Positions 39,401-51,756 of a DNA stretch of 64,000 nt are shown one piece after another. The notes under the pieces were generated by a model. The model saw only the letters and a list, made by a program, of their open reading frames with translations. It did no database searches and was not told where the DNA came from. How positions within the stretch are numbered: position 1 is the stretch's first letter; each line of letters opens with the position of its first letter. Source of the DNA: Ichthyophthirius multifiliis (lineage: Eukaryota; Ciliophora; Oligohymenophorea; Hymenostomatida); assembly GCF_000220395.1 (NCBI RefSeq), contig NW_004085940.1:123949-187948 (forward strand), written 5' to 3'. The position numbers were made by a program, and so were the translations under genes.

Positions 39401-42400
39401 GACTATAAAAGTGAATGATTTTGTCCAAATGAAGTCTTATTAGAAACCCCCTGCGTAGATTAAAATGACTATGGATGCTGTGTGTATACTTATGAATCAA
39501 AAGGGTAAAAAATCTACCGAAAAGCCCGGAGAAATAGATTTTTGGGATGATGCGAGGAAATTATTATCATATCCAAATGAGTTTATAAAAAAGTTAGAAA
39601 AATTTGAAAGAGATAACATTCCCGAATAAGTAATTAATAAATTCGATAATTTTAAGAAAAAAAATCCATAATTTAAACCTTCAAATATTGCGAAAGCTTC
39701 CTCTGCAGCTGAAGGTTTATGTAAATGGACTTTGGCTATATATGAATATCATTTCGTTTATAAATCTATTTTGCCTCTTCGATAAGATCTAGATAAGGCT
39801 TAAAAAAACCTAGAATAAGCTAATTTAGAATTATAGAAAAAAAGAGAAATTCTAGCTGTTGTAGAGGCTAAATGTTAGGCTTTAAAAGATAAATTTAATA
39901 ACGCGAATATGCAAAAGTAAATACTTATAGCTGAAAAACATGATTGTGAAGTCAAATTAAAAAGAGCTTTACACCTTACAGACGGATTAAGTTAGGAAAA
40001 AGTTAGATGGTCAGAAAGTTCGGTTTAATTGACAGAAGAAATAAAAAATTTATTAGGAGATATTATACTTTCAGTAGGTTTTATTAGCTATTTGGGAGCT
40101 TTTACAGCTGCTTATAGATAAAAAATTGTCTTTGATTTATGGATTCCGAAAGTTATTTCATAAAATATTGTTTGTAATAAAAATTTCTCGCTTATAGATA
40201 GAATTGGAGATCCGATGTAGATTTAAGAATGGATTCTACATGGACTTCCTTTAGATGATGTATCTAAAGAAAATGCTATTATTATGAATAATAATGATCA
40301 GTAAATAAAAAATATAAAATAAAATAATATAATTTAAATATAAAAAATAAATATATATATATATATAAAAAGTTGGCCTTTAATAATTGATCCATAAAAT
40401 CAAGCTACTAAATTTATTAAAAGAATAGAAACTAAATCTAGTGATAAAAACTTCATAAGTATAAAAGTTTCTAAATAAATGTAGTCTCATATAGAAAATG
40501 TAAACAATAAAATAAAAATAAAAATAATTAAAAAATAGGCAATAAATAAAGGCAAAACATTAATGATATAAGGAGTTGGTGAGGTTTTAGACCCTATATT
40601 AGACTCAATATTGATTAAAAACAGCATTTTTATGTAAGGAGGTCGTCGAATGATTTAAATAGGTTAGCAACCAGTCGAATATAATCCCAATTTTAAATTA
40701 TATTTGATATGTAATCTACCAAATCCACATTATATGCCTGAAACTTTAACAAAAATAACTCTTTTAAACTTTACAATAACTCCAGAAGCTATGACTGATT
40801 AAATGCTATCTATTTTAGCTAAAGAGGAAGATCCTAATTTAGAAGAAGAAAAAATCCGTTTAATGGAAGAAAATGCCGAGAACAAACAAAGAATGGAAGA
40901 AATTGAAAAAAACATTTTAAGACTTCTATAAAACACTCCCGGAAATAAACTTTTAGAAAGCGAAGAACTAATCGAAAATTTAAAAGTTTCTAAAAAAACA
41001 TCAGATGAAGTCTAATTCAGATAACAAGAATCTAAAAGTACAGAACAAAGAATTATTTATATGAGGTAATAATATGCTATAGCAGCTTCTTTATCTTCTG
41101 CTATTTACTTCACAATATTATAATTAAGTAGTCTGGATCCTATGTATTAATTCTCCCTAGAATTCTATGTAAGAATGTTCAAAAAGTCAATCAAATTAGC
41201 CGAAAAACCTCAGCCTAAAAAAATCGAAGTCAGAGTCAAAAATCTTATTGAGTCTTTAAAAAAATGTGTATACTATGAAATGTAAAGGAGTATTTTTGTA
41301 AAGCATAAGCTTTTGTTTTCCCTTCTGTTGGCATTTACATGTCTTCAAGTAAATAATTAACTCGATTAAGATGAAATGAAGTTTCTTTTAACTGGTTTAT
41401 CGAATAAATAAGTTAATTTAAGTATTTACTAGAAGCCTTAAAGTGATTTTTTTACAGAACTTTTTTGGGAACAAATACTTCATTTAAATAATTTACCTAA
41501 TTTTAATCAATTGGCCTAAAATATAATCGAAAATACAAACTTATATATCTAATTTATTGAAAATATTCATAATTAAGAATACTATCCGGAATATATAAAA
41601 TCTATGTCCTTTTTCTAAAGACTAGTACTTACAAGAATCCTTAGGCCAGATTATTTTATTGAGTAAGTGAGGTAGTTTATTACTTAAGAGATGGGAAGTT
41701 ATTATATTTCGAACCTTATTATTACTTTAAATGAATGCTATTAAGAATCCGCTGCCCATATTCCTTTAATTTTTGTACTTTCGCCTGGTGATGATCCTTA
41801 GGATGACCTTAAGAAATTCGCTTAGGAAAAAGGCAAGTACATTACCTTTGTTTCTTTGGGAAAGGGTTAAGGAGATTTTGCTGAATCTAATATTAAGGAA
41901 GCTATGTAAGCTGGCTAATGGTGTCTTTTATAAAATTGTCATCTAGCAGTTAGTTGGTTATCTAGATTAGAAGAAATAGTTGAAGAAGCAGCATTAAATA
42001 TGTAGAAAAAAGATAAAGATAGATTATTACACAATGATTTCAGATTATGGCTAACTTCTATGTCTTCGGATAGTTTCCCTATGTATTTGTTACAAGAAGG
42101 AGTTAAAATGACCAAAGATCCGCCTAAAGGTGTAAAAGCAAATGTTTAGTAACTCTATGCAAATTAAATATCAACAAAAGATGAAGTAAAATATTTCCAA
42201 GAATGCCAAAAAATGGATGAATGGCGTCGTCTTTTTATGAGCTTGACTTTTTTCCATTCCATAATAAGAGAAAGGAGAAGATTCGGTCCTATAGGCTGGA
42301 ATATATACTATGATTTTAACCAATCCGATTTCAAAATATCTATGAGATAATTAAAACAAATGCTAAACGATTACGAAAATATACCTTTTAAAGCTCTTAC

Positions 42401-43769
42401 ATATTTAACTGGTGAATGCTATTATGGAGGAAAAGTTACTGATGATTGGGATAGAAGAATTTTAAAATCCCTGTTGAGCGATTTTTATAATGATAATATT
42501 CTTTATGAAGACTATAGATTTAGTGCAGTTTAAGAATATTATATTCCATAATAAAACGAGCTTATTGATAGTTTAGAAAACGCTATTTCTTATATTAATT
42601 AGCTTCCAGATTTAAACGAGCCTGAACTTTTTGGTTTACATTAAAATGCGGCAATTTCGAGTGCTAAATTTGAGGCTGGGTTTATTATTAATTCTTTAGT
42701 TTAGGTAAATTCAGGTAAGAAAAAAGGTTCTAATGAAGATGCTAATAAGTAAATTTTGGAAAGAGTGCATGAATTATTAGATACTCTTCCTTAAAATTTC
42801 AAAACAAATATTGTAAATGAAAAGTTTAAAATTAATTATTACGAATCTATGAATACAGTTCTTATTTAGGAAGTACTTAGATATAATAACCTTCTAAATA
42901 TTATAAGAGAGAGTCTAAAAGATTTAATATAGGCAATGTAAGGGTTTAAAGTTATGACTAATGTACTTGAAAATGTATAGGAATGCCTACAAAATAATAC
43001 CATTCCATAAAGTTGGGCATCTAAAAGTTACCCATCTTTAAAACCTTTGATGAGTTATCATAAAGATCTTATTAAAAGAATAGAAATGTTCCAATAATGG
43101 ATTCATAGTGGAACTCCGGTGGTATTCTGGATTAGTGGATTCTTCTTTACTTAGAGCTTCTTTACAGGTATAAGATAAAATTATGCCAGAAAATAAACTA
43201 TTCCAATTGATCTTATTGATTTTAGTTTCGAGGTTGTTGATTAGGTATAAAAACCAGATAAAAATCCTGAAAAAGGCTGTTATTGTTATGGATTGTTTTT
43301 AGAAGGGGCTAGATGGGATTATAATAATCATCATTTGGAAGAATAAGAACCGAAAGTTATTTATTAGGATATGCCTATTGTAATATTTTTTATTTATGTT
43401 TTTTTTTTTATTTACTTTTTTTTTATTTTCAGATATGGTTTATACCTACATATGAAAAAACACAAGAATCTATTAACTTTATTAATTATTAGTAAAAATA
43501 AAAAAAATGAAAAACTATTATTTTCATTTAAATTAAATTTTTTAATATTTATATATATAGATGTCCTATGTATAAAACTTCTGAAAGAAAAGGAACTCTT
43601 TCTACAACTGGTCATTCAACTAATTTTGTAATTATATTAATTTATTTAAAAATAAAAATATTGATTTATTTTTAAAAAAAAGGTTATTGCTATTGATTTA
43701 CCTACTAAAAAATAAGAATCACATTGGGTTAAAAGAGGAGTAGCCTTACTTTCATAATTAAATGATTGA
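28643..43769 (+). CDS. Axonemal inner-arm dynein heavy chain (DNAH3/7/12-like), complete
   Basis: This single gene spans 15 kb in about 20 exons and encodes more than 4,500 residues: the motor subunit that walks on microtubules to bend cilia. The start is [17 protein letters not shown] at 28643. The tail includes [15 protein letters not shown]. The linker region has [20 protein letters not shown] near 33530. AAA1 carries [19 protein letters not shown] (34590-34630) and [12 protein letters not shown]2 has GSTNSGKST (35509-35534, split by an intron), AAA3 [11 protein letters not shown] (37116-37150), and AAA4 a degenerate loop [14 protein letters not shown] (38310-38350). The stalk and microtubule-binding domain lie at about 39115-40010 ([15 protein letters not shown]). 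AAA5, AAA6 and the C-terminal domain follow, with GFFFTQSFFTGIRQNYARK and [19 protein letters not shown], ending at TGA 43767-43769. These C-terminal motifs match single-headed inner-arm chains best. A frame change at an A9 run (31330-31338) looks like a missing base. Confidence 0.95.
30403..30449 (+). repeat. (AT)n microsatellite inside a dynein intron
   Basis: More than 20 AT dinucleotide units lie within the intron 30371-30499, between the AGAATAAA exon end and the VLVAGF exon. It is a plausible polymorphic locus. Confidence 0.9.
36274..36313 (+). repeat. TATAT/TATTA microsatellite inside a dynein intron
   Basis: Repeated tatattatat units lie in the intron that follows the LESKG exon end at about 36241. 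The array is intronic and noncoding. Confidence 0.75.
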
Positions 43770-44215
43770 AAGCTTTTTTTATAATTCATTATAATATATA
43801 AATATATATAAATATATTAAATAGTTTTTTTGTTTACAAATATATTAAATAATTTTTTTGTTTACAAATAATTTTGTGGTTTCTATATTTTTTAAAAATA
43901 TATTCTTTTATTATAATTTTCTAAATTAAATAGCTTTAATCAACTGATTAATTAAATTTCTAATTAAATAAAAAAAATTATTTCTAAATTAAAAATAAAT
44001 TAATTTTGGCAAAATAATTTTTTTTTTAAATAAATTTTGATTTTATATTTTTCATAATTTTATGTTAAATTATTTTAAAAAAAAATTATTACTAATAAAA
44101 TAAAAAAAAAAATATTGATTTAAAAAAAGAAAAATAAATTATGAAATAATCAAGAAATTAAAAAATATTTAATTATTATATACTACATTATATATATATA
44201 TAAAATTAAACCACT
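43770..44215. other. AT-rich convergent spacer
   Basis: Presumed 3' regions of the dynein gene and the converging RING gene. A 32-nt segment around 43821-43869 is present twice in direct repeat (attaaataatttttttgttt-like units). Nothing else is seen. Confidence 0.55.
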
Positions 44216-45633
44216 TCAAATTAGTATTTATTTACAAATGGGACATGTCCTATTTAAATAAAGCCAATATCCAACACACAATTTGTGATAAACATGGTTA
44301 GCTTAGCAAGGCAAAATAACTAATTTATCATCTTTTTAATAATCCATATAACATATTGAACATTAATTATCACATTTTCCGAGTTATGCTTAACTTGTAT
44401 ATCTAAACTTTTTGGTATTATTTATCATTTTCTTTAAGTAATAATTAAATTTATATATTTATAATTATAATTTTAATTACGTATATATTAAAATATATTT
44501 ACTAAATTTTCAGTATCATATTACTTTTTACAATCTATTATTAATCTAAATAAAACAATTAGTATTTATATTATACCAATAGAACAATAAAAGAAAAACA
44601 TTATAAATGAAAATATCTAAATAATTTTTATAGAAATTATAGAAACTACATCTATTTTTTTATTTTTTCATAAATATAATAAAATAATATAATATTATTA
44701 TTAATTTAATACCCTTATTTAGCTTTAAACATTATTTATAATTCGATTGATTTATTTATAAAAATATATATGCAAAAATATTAACAATACTCTAAAGTCT
44801 ATATATATAAATATAAATTATAATCAAATATATATTTTTTTAATTTTTTTAAGAAAATATAATATATTTTAAATTTATAAATATTACAAATCAAAAAGAA
44901 AATAAGGTATAATAAATGTAGGGTATTTTTTATATATTGCCAAGAATAATTTTTTATAATTTTGAAAATCAGCAATTTTAAATTTCATTTATTATATCTA
45001 ATTATATATCAAATATTTGTATTCATTTTATATTAATTTAATAATAGAATATATATTAAGAATTGTTTTAAAACAACAAAAAATAGTCACAAAAGTAAAA
45101 AATATTTAAATAAAAGTCCTTGAAAGTGTACAATCCTTATTCACATGCATAATTAAACTTAATAAAGAAATCAATCCTTAAAGAAAATTAAAAATACCTA
45201 AAATAAAAAAAGTCGCAAAGTACTTTTACATTAAATTTTTTATTCTCATATATTAATAATTACTGAGTTATAAAAGACTACCTATTTATTAAACCACTGA
45301 ACTTCTTTATTGAACGTTTCCAATAGAATTAAGGTTACTGTTTGGAATTTAATTAACATTATAGTTATTTTACTCATTATTTTTTTATTCCTCTTATATA
45401 TTTACTTACATCTCGTTATTATATACTTCTTCATTTCTTTAAAATTAATGTTAAACTTAAAAATTGTAATTCTAAATTATATGATGCTCGTCAGGTATTT
45501 CTAGCTAAGATTAAGAAAATTCATTAGCTTAATTTTATATATTTCTTTTATTATTTGCATTTGGAAAAACTGGAACTTTTTAAATTTCTATGTCTATTTC
45601 GTCGCTTTAGATTGTTTCTTGCTATATAATCAT
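44216..45633 (-). CDS. Multipass membrane protein with C-terminal RING-H2 finger (putative E3 ubiquitin ligase)
   Basis: Start ATG 45633-45631 (MIIQQETIQSDEIDIEI) opens a polar, N/Q-rich cytosolic head of about 125 residues. Hydrophobic segments follow: YFATFFILGIFNFLQGLISL, IFFTFVTIFCCFKTILNI, IFSFIMFFFYCSIG and IIQILIVLF. After an intron ending near 44440 the protein closes with a RING-H2 finger: CSIC (first pair), then LPCQANHVYHKLC, then CPICKQILI before TGA 44218-44216. The Cys/His order C-x2-C ... C-x3-H-x3-H-x2-C ... C-x2-C satisfies zinc binding and E2 recruitment. Membrane-anchored RING-H2 proteins are usually ubiquitin ligases of ER, Golgi or plasma membrane quality control. The substrate is unknown. 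At least two introns are required, and the exact boundaries between the two TM blocks are approximate. Confidence 0.8.
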
Positions 45634-45740
45634 TTATTTGTTTTATAAAATTTTTACTTTTTTAAATTATTTACTGTATATATTAAATAATTTTTTATAA
45701 TTTTATTATATTTCTTTTAGATTAAAATCGTAAATGTATT

Positions 45741-45784
<44 letters not shown>

Positions 45785-46644
45785 TTTTTTGCAATTTTAA
45801 AAATAATTTCTACTAAAATTAATAATAATAAATATAATTAATAATTTTGTTTTTATATTTTATTATAATTTAAAATTTGGTAATATTTATTTTTAGATAT
45901 AAGTTTAAATATCTATAAATTAATTTATTTTATCTTTAAAATTTCTATTTTATTTTCATTTTAATAAAATATTTTTGATTATATTTTTCTATGAAAAAAA
46001 TGAAATGAATATTATTTATTTAAAAATATGTATATATTATATAATATTTTTTTATTAAAACCATGGCTATAATACAATATTTATTATAATTAGTATTCTG
46101 ATATTAAGTAATATAAATATAATAATTTATTATCCATATAAAAAATAAAATATAATTTTTCTACAGCATTTACTATAAAATTATAATTAATGTAAATAAT
46201 AAAAATAAAGGAAAATATTTATAAATATTAAAAATAATAAATTTATTATATTATAAATATTATAAATAATATTTATAATATATTTAATTTAATAAAAAAA
46301 AAAAATATTAGATATTATTTCCTATTTTGAAAATTAATTATAATATATATTCATTTGTTTAATTTATTAATATTTTATAAACTTTTTAAAAATTTTATTT
46401 ATAATATATAAAAAATAATTTTATACATTTATGTTTAATAATAATAAATCCAGATATATTTATACAAGCAATTATTATTTTGCATATAATTAATAAAATA
46501 TATACTTTATTTTTTAAAAAATAAAGCAAATTTGCTTTTTTTTATTTAAAAAAATAATAATAAATACTAAATTGTATAAAAAAAAAAAATTGAAGATCAA
46601 GCAAACAATTAATATTAAATAAATATTTTTTTCCTCTTTTTAAA
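45634..46644. other. AT-rich spacer with (AT)n array
   Basis: About 1 kb of almost pure A/T with an AT dinucleotide run at about 45745-45780. No coding segment, RNA gene or other structure is recognised. Confidence 0.6.
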
Positions 46645-47825
46645 TCATGCCCAGAATCTAACACTAGGTTCATGTGGGAATTTTTAATCCTCCATACAAA
46701 CTAAAGTACCATTATCATGGATACTATTATTAAGGACTGGTAAGTTAAGTAAAGCAGGTCCTTATCTAACTCTAGCGAATTTATCATATACAGATCCGTG
46801 GCAGATACATACCTTTTTTAAATAAAATATATAAAAAAAATTAATTTTTTTTATAAAATAAAAATTTACAAATCCTCTATATGCTCCCAAATATGGAATA
46901 GGAATACAACCAAGATGAGTACAGACAGCAGAAACGACAATAACTTTAGTATTACCTGCTTCTGATAAAACTACTTCTTTATCTTTATCTAATAGAGTGC
47001 TTGTTGGGTATTCATTTTCTTCTTAGATTTCACCTGGAGTTAATCTTCTAATGAAAATCGGAGTACCGTTCCATACTATTTTTATTTAATTTAGCAATTC
47101 AAAATTTTTTAAAATATATATATTTATATATATATATTATTATTTATTATGATTTTTTTTTATATTACCCATTTACATAACTTCTCCTGGTGGTAAAGCA
47201 CTAATATCGACTTCAGAATAAGTATCTCTTTCGTATCTTTTCCATCCATTCAAACGTCCAATAACTCCCATAACATAGAGTCTTGCGAAAGATAATATAG
47301 CGCCATAATAAATAGCAGAAAGTGTATATAGTTAGGTTCTTCTAATATCTGTTTCATGTTCATTATGTGCTCTTTTTAAAAAAAATGATTTTTTATAAAC
47401 ATAATTATTTTTACCTGTTTTCATCAAACCAGTTATCAATATTTGCTTTAAAATCAATGTGGTCACCGAAATTTCCTGGTCTTGAGGCAGTAACGAAAAA
47501 TGTAGGTTTGTCTTCAACTTAATGGCCATTAATCAATTTTTAATGTAATCTATTATTGTATTCTTATAATAAACCAAAGCTATATCTATTTACTATTTTT
47601 TATTTTTTTAAATTTAATAAATATTAATAATTTATTTTGATTTTTATTCAAAATATATTATTTTTTTATGAATGTAAGATTTCCATTTATATAAAGTTTT
47701 TATTATGATTATTTGTAGTGTTTTTTGTTTATTTTTTTGTTTGGTTTTTGTTTGTTTATTAATATATTATGGTTTACCTGAAGTTTTTTATTTAGATTTT
47801 TTTATAATAAGGATTTCAATATCAT
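46645..47825 (-). CDS. UQCRFS1: Rieske iron-sulfur subunit of the cytochrome bc1 complex (complex III)
   Basis: This subunit transfers electrons from ubiquinol to cytochrome c1 in the mitochondrial inner membrane. The head domain has both Rieske boxes, CTHLGCIPIPYLGAYRG and CICHGSVYDKFARVRQGPAL, so all four cluster ligands (two Cys, two His) and the disulfide Cys pair are present. The membrane anchor segment is RRTQLYTLSAIYYGAILSF, followed by SEVDISALPPGEVM and VWNGTPIFIRRLTPGE. It ends SVRFWA before TGA 46647-46645. Introns lie at about 47370-47415, 47110-47170 and 46815-46870. The first exon is uncertain. ATG 47825-47823 would give MILKSLLQKNLNKKLQ, a good mitochondrial presequence, but I could not match its splice phase to the RYSFGLLQEYN exon. 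Confidence 0.9.
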
Positions 47826-48378
47826 TTTTTATAATCCTGAAAAATATTTAATTTTATATGTATGCTTATTTAATTTTTTTATTTAAAAATTTATATATTT
47901 TTTTATTTTTTTTTTGTTAAATATAAAATATAAAATAATCTTTTTTTATTTTTTATTTGGAAAGGAAAAAAAAAAGATGCATTTATTTTTTATTTATAAA
48001 AATATATATTTTTTAACTTTCTCATATTTTTTTTCTCTTTTTAATTAAATATATATTGATAATAAATAAATTTTTAAATTTCTTTTTTTTTAAAAAAAAA
48101 TAATAAATTAATTTATTTATACTTAATCTTAATTAATATTTAAAAAAAATAAAAATATTAAATGATTTAATATTAATAAGATAAAAAAAAAAAAATTTAA
48201 TTTAAAATATTTTTTATTTTGCAATTAATTTATAAATCATAAAAAGTATTTAAGAAAATAAAAATAAAGAAATATAATAGAACAAAAAAGAAAATACATA
48301 TTCTTTAAATCATCAATTAAAATAAATAAATTAAAAAAATTAAAATAAAAAAAAATATAAACTAAAACTAAATATATA
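47826..48378. other. AT-rich divergent spacer
   Basis: About 550 nt of A/T between the divergent Rieske and kinase genes. These are the presumed promoters; no motif can be named. Confidence 0.55.
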
Positions 48379-50423
48379 ATGGGTGACAATTAAATATGGC
48401 TAAAATACTAGAAAGGTTAACCCTTACCAAATCAGTAAATATTAGCAGAAGGAATATTTTAAATGAAAGGATTTATTTCAAATGATAAATTTTATTTTAG
48501 ATTGTACGAGACTGCGATATATTAATTTGATGTACATAAAAAAAAACCAACTCAAAAAAAAATACTAAATTAAAACTATAACAACAAAAAAAAAAGGAAA
48601 AAAAACTAGAAGTTCCATTAGCTTATTGCATTATCGATTTTGAGTTACATTTCGAACTTATTCGAGTAAAATAGGAAAAAAATAATAATGTTCAATTAGG
48701 AAAACCTAAAGGCTTTGTTTTTGATAAATTAGGTTAGAAATCAGAATTACTATCATCAAATGAATAATAAATTTATGTATGGCGTGAAGTATTAAGAAAT
48801 ATGATAAATTAAAGAGGATTTCATGAACTTTATAAAGCCTAAAAAAAAATTGGCAAAGGAAATTTCGCAAGTGTAACTCAAATAAAAAATAAAATATATT
48901 TATTAAAAATTAATAGGTATATTTAGCAGACAGAATAGAAGATGGAATAAGTTTTGCTGTTAAAGCTTTTTCAAAAGAGGCTGCATATTCATAAGAAAAT
49001 GGAAAGGTTTCATTTATTTATTTTTAACAAAAAAATAAAAAATAAAAAATAAAAAAAGGAATCTTTAAAAAATGAAATAGAACTAATGAGAGCATTAAAC
49101 CATCCAAACATAATTAGATTACACGAAGTATTCGAAACTGAAAATTCCTTATATTTAATATTAGATTTATATACTGGAGGTTTATTATATGATAAAATGA
49201 AAGCAAAACACAGGTGGCTATTTAAAATAAAAATAAAAAAATTATTTTTTTATATAGATTTTCACCTGATGAAACCAAAAATATAGCAAAATGTCTCCTT
49301 GAAGGAATATCAGAAATGCATAAAAATAATATAATGCATAGAGATTTAAAACCAGAAAATTTAATATTTAAATCTGCACATACAACAGATATAGCAATTG
49401 TAGATTTAGGCTTGGCAACAAGAACAAATTTAAAAAAATTCATGTTTGTAAGATGCGGAACACCAGGATTTGTAGCTCCAGAAGTTATTAATATAATAGA
49501 TTTTAATCTTATATATGATAGTGTATGTGATATATTTTCTTTAGGCTTAATTTTTCATATTTTGTTGATTTTTATATTTTATTTCTTTAAAAAAAAAAGA
49601 TAATATATTTTTTTTTTATTAAAAAAAAGATTAATAGGAAAATCTCCTTTTAATGGAAAAGATTATAATGAAATTTTAGCTTAAAATAGAGCATCCAATA
49701 TAATTTTCGAAGGTCCAGAATATTTAAAAATACCCGCAGATGCATTAGATTTATTAAAAAAAATGTTATAAAAAGATCCTGCTAAAAGAATTACTGCTAT
49801 TTAAGCTTTATAACATCAATACTTTTATAAACCAAATAATGATATGGATATTGAAAACGAAGAATTAAATGAAGAAAAAATGAGATAATATGAAGACGCG
49901 TAATATATTTTTAAAATGATATAATAAAATATAAAAATAGATATAGAAAAAAAATGGTTTATATAAGTGGTAATTCTCCCATGCCTTCTCCTTAAATAAT
50001 TAATTAAAAAGGAGGTGCTAATAAAAATATTTACGATGAATAAGGTATTTTTAAAATGCCTAATACTCCAGTATTAACAGGAAGAACTGATGCTATTACT
50101 TATGAAGGATTCAATTCTCCAGGAATGTAATAAGATTAAAGAATTATTGTTTAAATGGGTACTTAAAGCTCCTAAAGTCCATAAGTTACAAGAAAAAGTC
50201 TTTTTGGATCTCCTAATATTAATTTATAAAAAAGATATATCGAATAATAAATTGGGAATGATGTAATGTAAGAAGAAAAAAATGAGGATGATGAAGAATA
50301 AAAAGATAATCATGAATAAGGTATTTTTTTATATAATTTTTTATTTTATTTGTTTATTTTTTTTAAGTTAAATAATAATAATCTAATTTAATAAGAAGAA
50401 ATCTTTAAAATTTAGGAATTTGA
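48379..50423 (+). CDS. PH-domain serine/threonine protein kinase (CAMK-like)
   Basis: Start ATG 48379 (MGDNQIWLKYQKGQ). Residues about 20-135 look like a pleckstrin-homology domain: GFISNDKFYFRLYETAIYQFD, then a C-terminal helix with the invariant Trp in IYVWREVLRNMINQRG. A kinase domain follows: glycine loop KIGKGNFASVYLA (split by an intron at the Ser codon), ATP Lys in FAVKAF, HPNIIRLHEV, catalytic loop MHRDLKPENL, a metal motif reading VDLGLA (DLG instead of DFG), GTPGFVAPEV, and the end KDPAKRIT. A Ser/Pro-rich tail (SGNSPMPSP, RKSLFGSPNI) has many possible phosphosites. About six introns are needed. At an A8 run (49947-49954) the frame drops by one base between the kinase and tail; a missing A restores it. 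TGA 50421-50423 ends the frame. The substrates are unknown. Confidence 0.88.
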
Positions 50424-50680
50424 TATAAAAAAAAAAAATTTTTTCTTAAAAAATAAAATAATAATATTATTAATAAAATACAATATATATTAAAAATTTA
50501 TATAAAAATATTTTTTTTTTTTTTTTTTTTAATAAAAAAATTAGATTAATTGTTTTATATATATAATCTTACAATTTTTTTTTTAAACAAAAAATAAAAA
50601 CTTAACAAATCTTATATATTATATAAATCACGTTTTAAATATTTTTACATAATTCAATTTTTTTTTGTTCCAAAAAAAAA

Positions 50681-51545
50681 ATGGGATAACTATGTACTAA
50701 AAGAAAAAAATAATAAGAAAATCCAGAAAACAATTATAAATATAAAAAATAAATAAATAATAATTTATAAATAATAACAATACATGGAAGCATAGATAAT
50801 TAAAATATAGATTCTATAGTAAATTGGTGTGATATATAATAAAATTTATTGAAAGAAAAAATTATAAAAAATTATTAATTCAGAGAAGAATCTTAAGTAA
50901 AGTTACTTGAAAAATTTGAAGACCAATATTAATTTTTAGATTATTTATATATAGAACCATAGTAAAAAAAATATACTAAATACATTATTTATTAAGTTCT
51001 TCCCATATGGAAAGGAGGAGATAAAGAAGAAATATAATAAATAGAATAAGCTATTTAAAATTGTATAGAAACAGCTAAAAAACTTAATATAGAAAGTATT
51101 GGATTCACTCAAGATTCATTTCATGTTTTCGGAATTCCATTATAAACTTATACTGAAATTATAATTTAAACTTTTATAAAAGCTTCATATTAAAATAATT
51201 GCATAAAAAGACTTTTTTTTGTTTTTTAAGATATTTTAGGATGTTAATATTGTGAATAGTATATTAAATATGAATGTGGAGATCAATTAAAAGATACATC
51301 TATTTCTTTATATATTGACTAATTTAAAGAATTCTATGCTAGTGATAATTCTAAAGGTATAATTTGATTTTATTTTTTTTAATAAATATAAATTGTTTTT
51401 CTTTTTTACAGTTTTATTAAATATTTATGTATATATGCTATTTATATATGTATAAAAAAAAAGAAAATAGTTACGAAGCTAATATTTAAAAAAATTAAAA
51501 TACTAATAATAACCAAAATAATAAAATCTAAAATAAACTACATAA

Positions 51546-51605
<60 letters not shown>

Positions 51606-51641
51606 TAAAATTATTAAATATTAAATAAAATAAGAAATTGA
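50681..51641 (+). CDS. Macro-domain-like protein with poly-Asn tail
   Basis: Two exons (intron 51357-51411) give 301 residues. It begins MGQLCTKRKK, a Gly-2/Cys context that suits N-myristoylation and palmitoylation. Residues about 95-190 look like the C-terminal half of a macro domain (ADP-ribose-binding fold): YIIYQVLPIWKGGDKEE, then IQNCIETAKKLNIESIGFT, then HVFGIPLQTYTEIIIQTF and CIKRLFFVFQD. The usual N-terminal NxxN and GVDGAI parts are not recognisable, so ADP-ribose binding is uncertain. After the intron the chain is Q-rich and includes about 19 AAT-encoded Asn residues (51546-51605), ending at TGA 51639-51641. The hydrophobic start of exon 2 is odd and could mean a different splice acceptor. 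I regard the macro assignment as likely but not proven. Confidence 0.6.
51546..51605 (+). repeat. (AAT)n trinucleotide microsatellite
   Basis: About 20 uninterrupted taa/aat units lie near the 3' end of the macro-domain-like gene. They encode poly-Asn in the proposed frame. The array is likely length-polymorphic. Confidence 0.9.
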
Positions 51642-51756
51642 TAACAAACTCATTTTTTAGAGACATAATAATAAATATATATTTATTAATTTTAATATAA
51701 TCAGAAAATAAAACTTTATAACTATATTTTTTTATATGTTAAAAACAAATATATAT

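Noticed and set aside
43371-43631. Plus-strand Phe/Ile-rich frame at the dynein C-terminus
   Set aside because: It crosses two introns of the dynein gene, and the true exons read in another frame ([20 protein letters not shown]).
45310-45504. Plus-strand hydrophobic frame that looks like a membrane protein
   Set aside because: The minus strand reads as the continuous polar head of the RING-H2 protein, which splices correctly to the conserved finger.
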